Shown piece after piece: positions 60,202 through 64,000 of a DNA stretch of 64,000 nucleotides; the stretch's first letter is position 1; each line of letters begins with the position of its first letter. A program made the translations under genes and the position numbers. The DNA is from JANPLD01 sp964445765 (GTDB taxonomy: Bacteria; Pseudomonadota; Alphaproteobacteria; Rickettsiales; UBA8987). The stretch covers positions 623,328 to 687,327 of the forward strand of contig CAYULD010000001.1 of NCBI GenBank assembly GCA_964445765.1, read 5' to 3'. Below the pieces are notes generated by a model. The model did not search any database, was not told the origin of the DNA, and was given only the letters and a program-made list of their open reading frames with translations.

Positions 60202-63200
60202 ATGACAAGTATTACCTTAAAAAATGCTAGTTCTAGTTTTGTAGATTCCTTCGGATTCTCAGAAATTCCAGTGGTTGGCAGTTATGTAAACCGCAATGTA
60301 AAAGCGGGCTTGGGTGAAATTTCAACTTCTCTTGGGCAAGAAATTGATGGCCAAATTTTCGGCTATGATGAGAGAAATTTAATCAGAGGTAGAAAATTAT
60401 CAGAATTTTCAATTCAAACCTCATCATATGGTGAAGTTATAAATAAAATTTATGGTAGAGTTAGAATTTCAGGCAATATAATTTGGGCTGATAAAATTAA
60501 AATCATAGAAGAAAAGCAAGCGGTAAATCAAGGCGGAAAGGGCAGTGGTGCAAAGGTTGAAAGAAAAACTGAAACTAGATTTAGATATTTTGTTAATCTT
60601 GCAATCGCACTTTGCGAAGGCGAAATTGATAATATTGAACGCATTTGGGCAGATGCAAATCTTATAAATTTAGCTAATTACTGCAGCAATTTTAGAATTC
60701 ATAAAGGCACTGAATCACAAAACCCAGATAGTTTGATAGAATCCTTTGAAGGTATAGGCAAAACGCCAGCTTACAGGGGTCTTGCTTATATAGTTATGGA
60801 AGATTTTGAGATTACTGAATTTCGTGGGCGTATTCCAAATTTTGCTTTTGAGGTGGCTAGAAATCTAAATTTTTCTGAAGAAAATTCACCTGAAAAATTA
60901 ATTGAAGGCGTTAATATTATCCCCGGCTGTGGCGAGTTTGTTTATGATACAATCACTCATCAAAAATTAGATGGCTTAGAAATTGCAGGCAAGTGGTATC
61001 AAAAAAGTTTTGCTGAAAATATAAATCAAAATAATGCTTTTGGTAAGGCAGATAGCCTTGTTGCACTTGATAATCTGCAAAATAATTTTCCCAATCTTGA
61101 ATATGTAAGTATAATTTGCTGTTGGTTTGCTGATGATTTAGATATTCAAAACTGCAAAATTGAACCTCGGGTTGAATATAAATCTCTTACCAAAACTACT
61201 CCTACAGAATGGGTGGTTGCTGGCTTAAATAGGGCAAGTGCAAGGCTTGTTACGCAAAATAATAATCGCCCGATTTATGGTGGCACGCCTAGTGATGCAT
61301 CAATTTTAAGATTTATTGATGAATGTAAAAATCGTGGGTTAAAAGTTAAGTTTTATCCAATGATTTTTGTTGATAGTTTAACCAAACCTTGGCGAGGTAA
61401 AATCACAGGAAATGCAAGTGATGTAACGGATTTTTTCACCAAAACTAAAGGCTATAATGAGTTTATTTTGCATTATGCAAATCTGGTAAAAAATAAGGTT
61501 GATGCATTTATTATTGGCACTGAAATGAAGGGGCTTACATCAATCAGAGATGGAAATAATTTCCCTGCAATTGATGAATTTATCAACCTTGCGGAGCTAG
61601 TAAAAAATATAATGGGTGTAACTACAAAAATTTCTTATGCAGCAGATTGGAGTGAATATCACTCAATAGATGGCTGGTATCATCTTGATCCCCTCTGGGC
61701 TTCAGAAAATATAGATTTTATTGCTATTGATGCTTATTTTCCGCTTACAGATAGGCCACAAAATGGCGTTTATGATGTTGATGAAATCATTGCTGGCTGG
61801 GAAAGTGGTGAGGGCTATGATTGGTTTTATAGTGATGAACACCGCACCATTAAAGAAAATTTAAGTGAAGAATATGCTTGGAAAAATCTCGCTTGGTGGT
61901 GGAATAATTTTCACATCAACCCAGACGATAACCAAACCGATTGGCAACCGCAGAGTAAAAAAATATGGTTTGCGGAATATGGTTTTCCTTCTGTTGATGG
62001 TGCTAGCAATCAGCCAAATGTTTTTTATAATCCTGAATCTGAAGATTCTGCACTACCTAGATTTTCTAAGGGTTATATTGATTTTTTTGCACAAAGAAAT
62101 GCCATTAAAGGCACGCTTCTAAAATGGCAAAATTCACCTATGGTTGAAAAGAAATTTCTTTGGGCTTTTGATGCAAGGCCTTATCCTAATTTTCCGGATA
62201 TGCTTAATGTTTGGAGTGATGGCGAAATTTGGTCGCGAGGGCATTGGATAAGCGGAAAGCTAGGTAATGCAAGCCTTGCAGATGTTATAACTGAAATTTG
62301 TATAAATGCTGGTTTAACTGAAAATCAAATTGATGTAAGTGAGCTTAAAGAAATTTTAATCGGCTTTCAAATTGCAAATAATGATTCTGCAATCAATGCA
62401 ATTAAAGATCTCTCTCAGGTTTATTTTTTTGATATAGTAGAAAGTGAAAAAATAAAATTTATCCCTAAAAAAATCAGCAATATTATTGAAATTAATTCAA
62501 GTGAGATAATTTTTGATGATAAGATAAAAAGAAGAAATTTTGCAATTCAATTTGAAAAATATTCAGAGAAATTAATTACTTCGCAAGTTGTTTTTAATTA
62601 TTATTCGCAAAATAATAATTATCAAATTAATACTATTACAAATAACGCGGAAGATATTAATTCCCAAGCGAAAATTGAGGTTAATTCTTCTATAATTTTT
62701 AATAATTCTGTTGCTGAAAATATTGCAAAAATAATTTCACTTGAGGAAAATATAGCAACAAATAGGGTTGAGTTTTTTCTTTCTTACAAGCATATTTATT
62801 TAGAAAATGGCGATATAATTAAACTCAATTTTAATGAAAATTTTTATAATTTACGCATTACAAATATAATTGCAAAAGATGGTAGAATTAGAGTAAATGC
62901 TATAATTTTTGAGGATAATTTTTATAATTTTAATCTCTTAGATTTTCAAGGCGGAAGCTCAGAAAATTTGGAAATTATTTCAGATACTCATCTAGAAATT
63001 TTAGATATTCCCAACTTAAATTTAGATTTTAATATTGATAATCCGCATCTAAAAATTGCGGTTTGTGGGCTTTCAAATAATTGGCAGGGGGCATCAATTT
63101 ACATCAGTAATATTTCAGCGGAAGTTGGCTTTCAAAAAATTGCTGAAACATCAAAATCTGCAAAAATTGGTTATTTAACCAATAGTTTTTCTGAAAAAAA

Positions 63201-63897
63201 TCAACTTATAGTTGATGAAATTTCTACCGCAGAAATAAATCTCATTAATGGCGAGTTAGAAGGAATTTCAACTGATTTAATGCAACAATTTAGCAATTTA
63301 TGCATTATAGGAAATGAAATTTTGCAATTTCAAAGTGCAGAAATTTTGTCAGAAAATAATTACCAGTTAAGTGGTTTTTATCGTGGGCTTTTCAGCAGTG
63401 AAAATTTTATGAATCATAACCCATCAGAACGCTTTATTTTACTTGATGATAATATTATCAAAATTGAAATACCTGCAAATTTAATCGGCTCTAAATTATG
63501 GCTAAAGGCGGTTTCTTTTGGCAAATCTATTGAAGATGCAGAAGCAATAGAAATAAATTTTCAAGCAAATAGCTTAAAGCCTTTTTCAGTGGTGCATCTT
63601 AAAAAAGAATTTATTGAAAATGATATTAAAATTTCTTGGTTAAGAAGATCTCGTTCGTTAAGCAATTTTTCATCACAGGTTGAAATTCCACTCGCAGAAT
63701 TTGCTGAAAAATATGAGGTTGAAATTATGCAGGGTGAGATTGTGAAAAGAATTATTAATTCAAATCAGAGTGAAATTTTATATTCAGAGGCAGAGCAAAT
63801 TGAAGATTTTTCTTCCCTGCAAACTAATATAAAAGTTAGAATTTATCAAATTTCTCAACAAATTGGCAGGGGCTTTATAAAAGAAGAAATTCTATGA
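60202..63897 (+). CDS. GTA megatron / host-specificity tail protein (gp15-like) with TIM-barrel domain
   Basis: 1231 residues from the ATG at 60202 (MTSITLKNASSSFVDSFGFSEIPVVG), which avoids overlap with the peptidase gene; an ATG at 60121 would add 27 unlikely residues. Residues about 330-700 are the GTA TIM-barrel-like domain, related to glycoside hydrolases (GGTPSDASILRFIDECKNRGLKVKFYPMIFVD; WFAEYGFPSVDGASNQPN with a likely catalytic Glu). A phage-tail/baseplate hub-like region follows. The C-terminal part is beta-rich, the likely receptor-facing end. The full-length frame is intact, so the tail-tip gene set appears maintained. Confidence 0.92.
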   Translation: MTSITLKNASSSFVDSFGFSEIPVVGSYVNRNVKAGLGEISTSLGQEIDGQIFGYDERNLIRGRKLSEFSIQTSSYGEVINKIYGRVRISGNIIWADKIKIIEEKQAVNQGGKGSGAKVERKTETRFRYFVNLAIALCEGEIDNIERIWADANLINLANYCSNFRIHKGTESQNPDSLIESFEGIGKTPAYRGLAYIVMEDFEITEFRGRIPNFAFEVARNLNFSEENSPEKLIEGVNIIPGCGEFVYDTITHQKLDGLEIAGKWYQKSFAENINQNNAFGKADSLVALDNLQNNFPNLEYVSIICCWFADDLDIQNCKIEPRVEYKSLTKTTPTEWVVAGLNRASARLVTQNNNRPIYGGTPSDASILRFIDECKNRGLKVKFYPMIFVDSLTKPWRGKITGNASDVTDFFTKTKGYNEFILHYANLVKNKVDAFIIGTEMKGLTSIRDGNNFPAIDEFINLAELVKNIMGVTTKISYAADWSEYHSIDGWYHLDPLWASENIDFIAIDAYFPLTDRPQNGVYDVDEIIAGWESGEGYDWFYSDEHRTIKENLSEEYAWKNLAWWWNNFHINPDDNQTDWQPQSKKIWFAEYGFPSVDGASNQPNVFYNPESEDSALPRFSKGYIDFFAQRNAIKGTLLKWQNSPMVEKKFLWAFDARPYPNFPDMLNVWSDGEIWSRGHWISGKLGNASLADVITEICINAGLTENQIDVSELKEILIGFQIANNDSAINAIKDLSQVYFFDIVESEKIKFIPKKISNIIEINSSEIIFDDKIKRRNFAIQFEKYSEKLITSQVVFNYYSQNNNYQINTITNNAEDINSQAKIEVNSSIIFNNSVAENIAKIISLEENIATNRVEFFLSYKHIYLENGDIIKLNFNENFYNLRITNIIAKDGRIRVNAIIFEDNFYNFNLLDFQGGSSENLEIISDTHLEILDIPNLNLDFNIDNPHLKIAVCGLSNNWQGASIYISNISAEVGFQKIAETSKSAKIGYLTNSFSEKNQLIVDEISTAEINLINGELEGISTDLMQQFSNLCIIGNEILQFQSAEILSENNYQLSGFYRGLFSSENFMNHNPSERFILLDDNIIKIEIPANLIGSKLWLKAVSFGKSIEDAEAIEINFQANSLKPFSVVHLKKEFIENDIKISWLRRSRSLSNFSSQVEIPLAEFAEKYEVEIMQGEIVKRIINSNQSEILYSEAEQIEDFSSLQTNIKVRIYQISQQIGRGFIKEEIL

Positions 63898-63911
63898 ATT
63901 ATAAATATTGC

Positions 63912-63939
63912 TTGAAATTTAATATTTTGCTTTTATAAA
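63912..63939 (+). promoter_or_regulatory. Candidate promoter for tRNA-Gly
   Basis: TTGAAA (63912-63917), 16 bases, TATAAA (63934-63939), then about 23 bases to the tRNA. Confidence 0.5.
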
Positions 63940-63962
63940 GCATTCCAATTTCCTACTCATAA

Positions 63963-64000
63963 GCGGGTGTAGCTCAGGGGTAGAGCGCAACCTTGCCAAG
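63963..64000 (+). tRNA. tRNA-Gly (anticodon GCC), truncated by window edge
   Basis: GCGGGTGTAGCTCAGGGGTA continues into the anticodon arm CCTT-GCC-AAG, where the window ends. The D-arm and anticodon are those of tRNA-Gly(GCC). The 3' half is outside the window. Confidence 0.9.

Noticed and set aside
1..64000. CRISPR array or transposase-bearing insertion sequence
   Set aside because: No regularly spaced direct repeats with unique spacers and no transposase or integrase gene were seen. The repeats present are palindromic or telomere-like.

Overview
The window is an AT-rich, gene-dense bacterial chromosome segment, most likely from an alphaproteobacterium. The evidence is a Rhodobacter-type gene transfer agent (GTA) structural module, a malic enzyme fused to phosphotransacetylase, MetZ-type methionine synthesis, an NspC polyamine enzyme, and a flagellum with FliD, FliS and a large flagellin. 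The strong AT bias, the GTA genes reduced to a subset, and many dispersed palindromic repeats would suit a Rickettsiales-like or other AT-rich lineage. That placement is inference. The organism keeps housekeeping and biosynthetic genes and is, or recently was, flagellated.

Layout. 1-13 kb: a truncated caspase-like gene, tRNA-Lys, asd, lepA, a large unknown Asn/Lys-rich protein, efp, a pentapeptide-like/beta-strand protein, metZ, ogt, a HEPN-like protein and lpdA. 13-25 kb: a 77-residue small protein, maeB, glycosyltransferases, a secreted protein with four cysteine repeats, a siroheme-type methyltransferase, a ceramidase-like membrane protein, rpsT, an alpha/beta hydrolase, recN and glmS. 25-32 kb: a ParDE-type toxin-antitoxin pair, a class IV aminotransferase, a repeat-rich tRNA-Tyr/tRNA-Pro region with a duplicated tRNA 3' end, a small Gly-rich gene with a good promoter, a bioF-like gene, htpX, nspC and prs. 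32-37 kb: gpmI, rpoN, ruvX and rsmB.

37-54 kb: a motility and signalling block. It holds fliS, fliD, a flaG-like gene behind a candidate sigma-54 promoter, and a giant flagellin whose variable region is a tandem duplication of a domain also found in FliD. Next come a 1112-residue protein with an N-terminal membrane segment and a barrel-like C-terminus, and a two-gene unit behind a promoter overlapped by a near-consensus Fur box; its second gene is a paralogue of the 77-residue protein at 12.9 kb. PAS-GGDEF and EAL proteins with degenerate signature motifs, rpmG and a REC-PP2C phosphatase follow. 53-64 kb: prfA, recA, then a GTA module with head genes (protease, capsid, connector) joined directly to distal tail genes (DUF2460, DUF2163, NlpC/P60 peptidase, megatron protein), without terminase, portal or mid-tail genes. 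A tRNA-Gly is cut by the right edge.

Intergenic space is short except where it carries repeats. Three repeat types recur: palindromes with arms like GTCATcCTGAgCGAAGCGAA, palindromes with CCCTCTCC/GGAGAGGG arms, and telomere-like CCCTAA tracts that in two cases begin at the stop codon of a gene. No CRISPR array, insertion sequence with transposase, or rRNA gene was seen.
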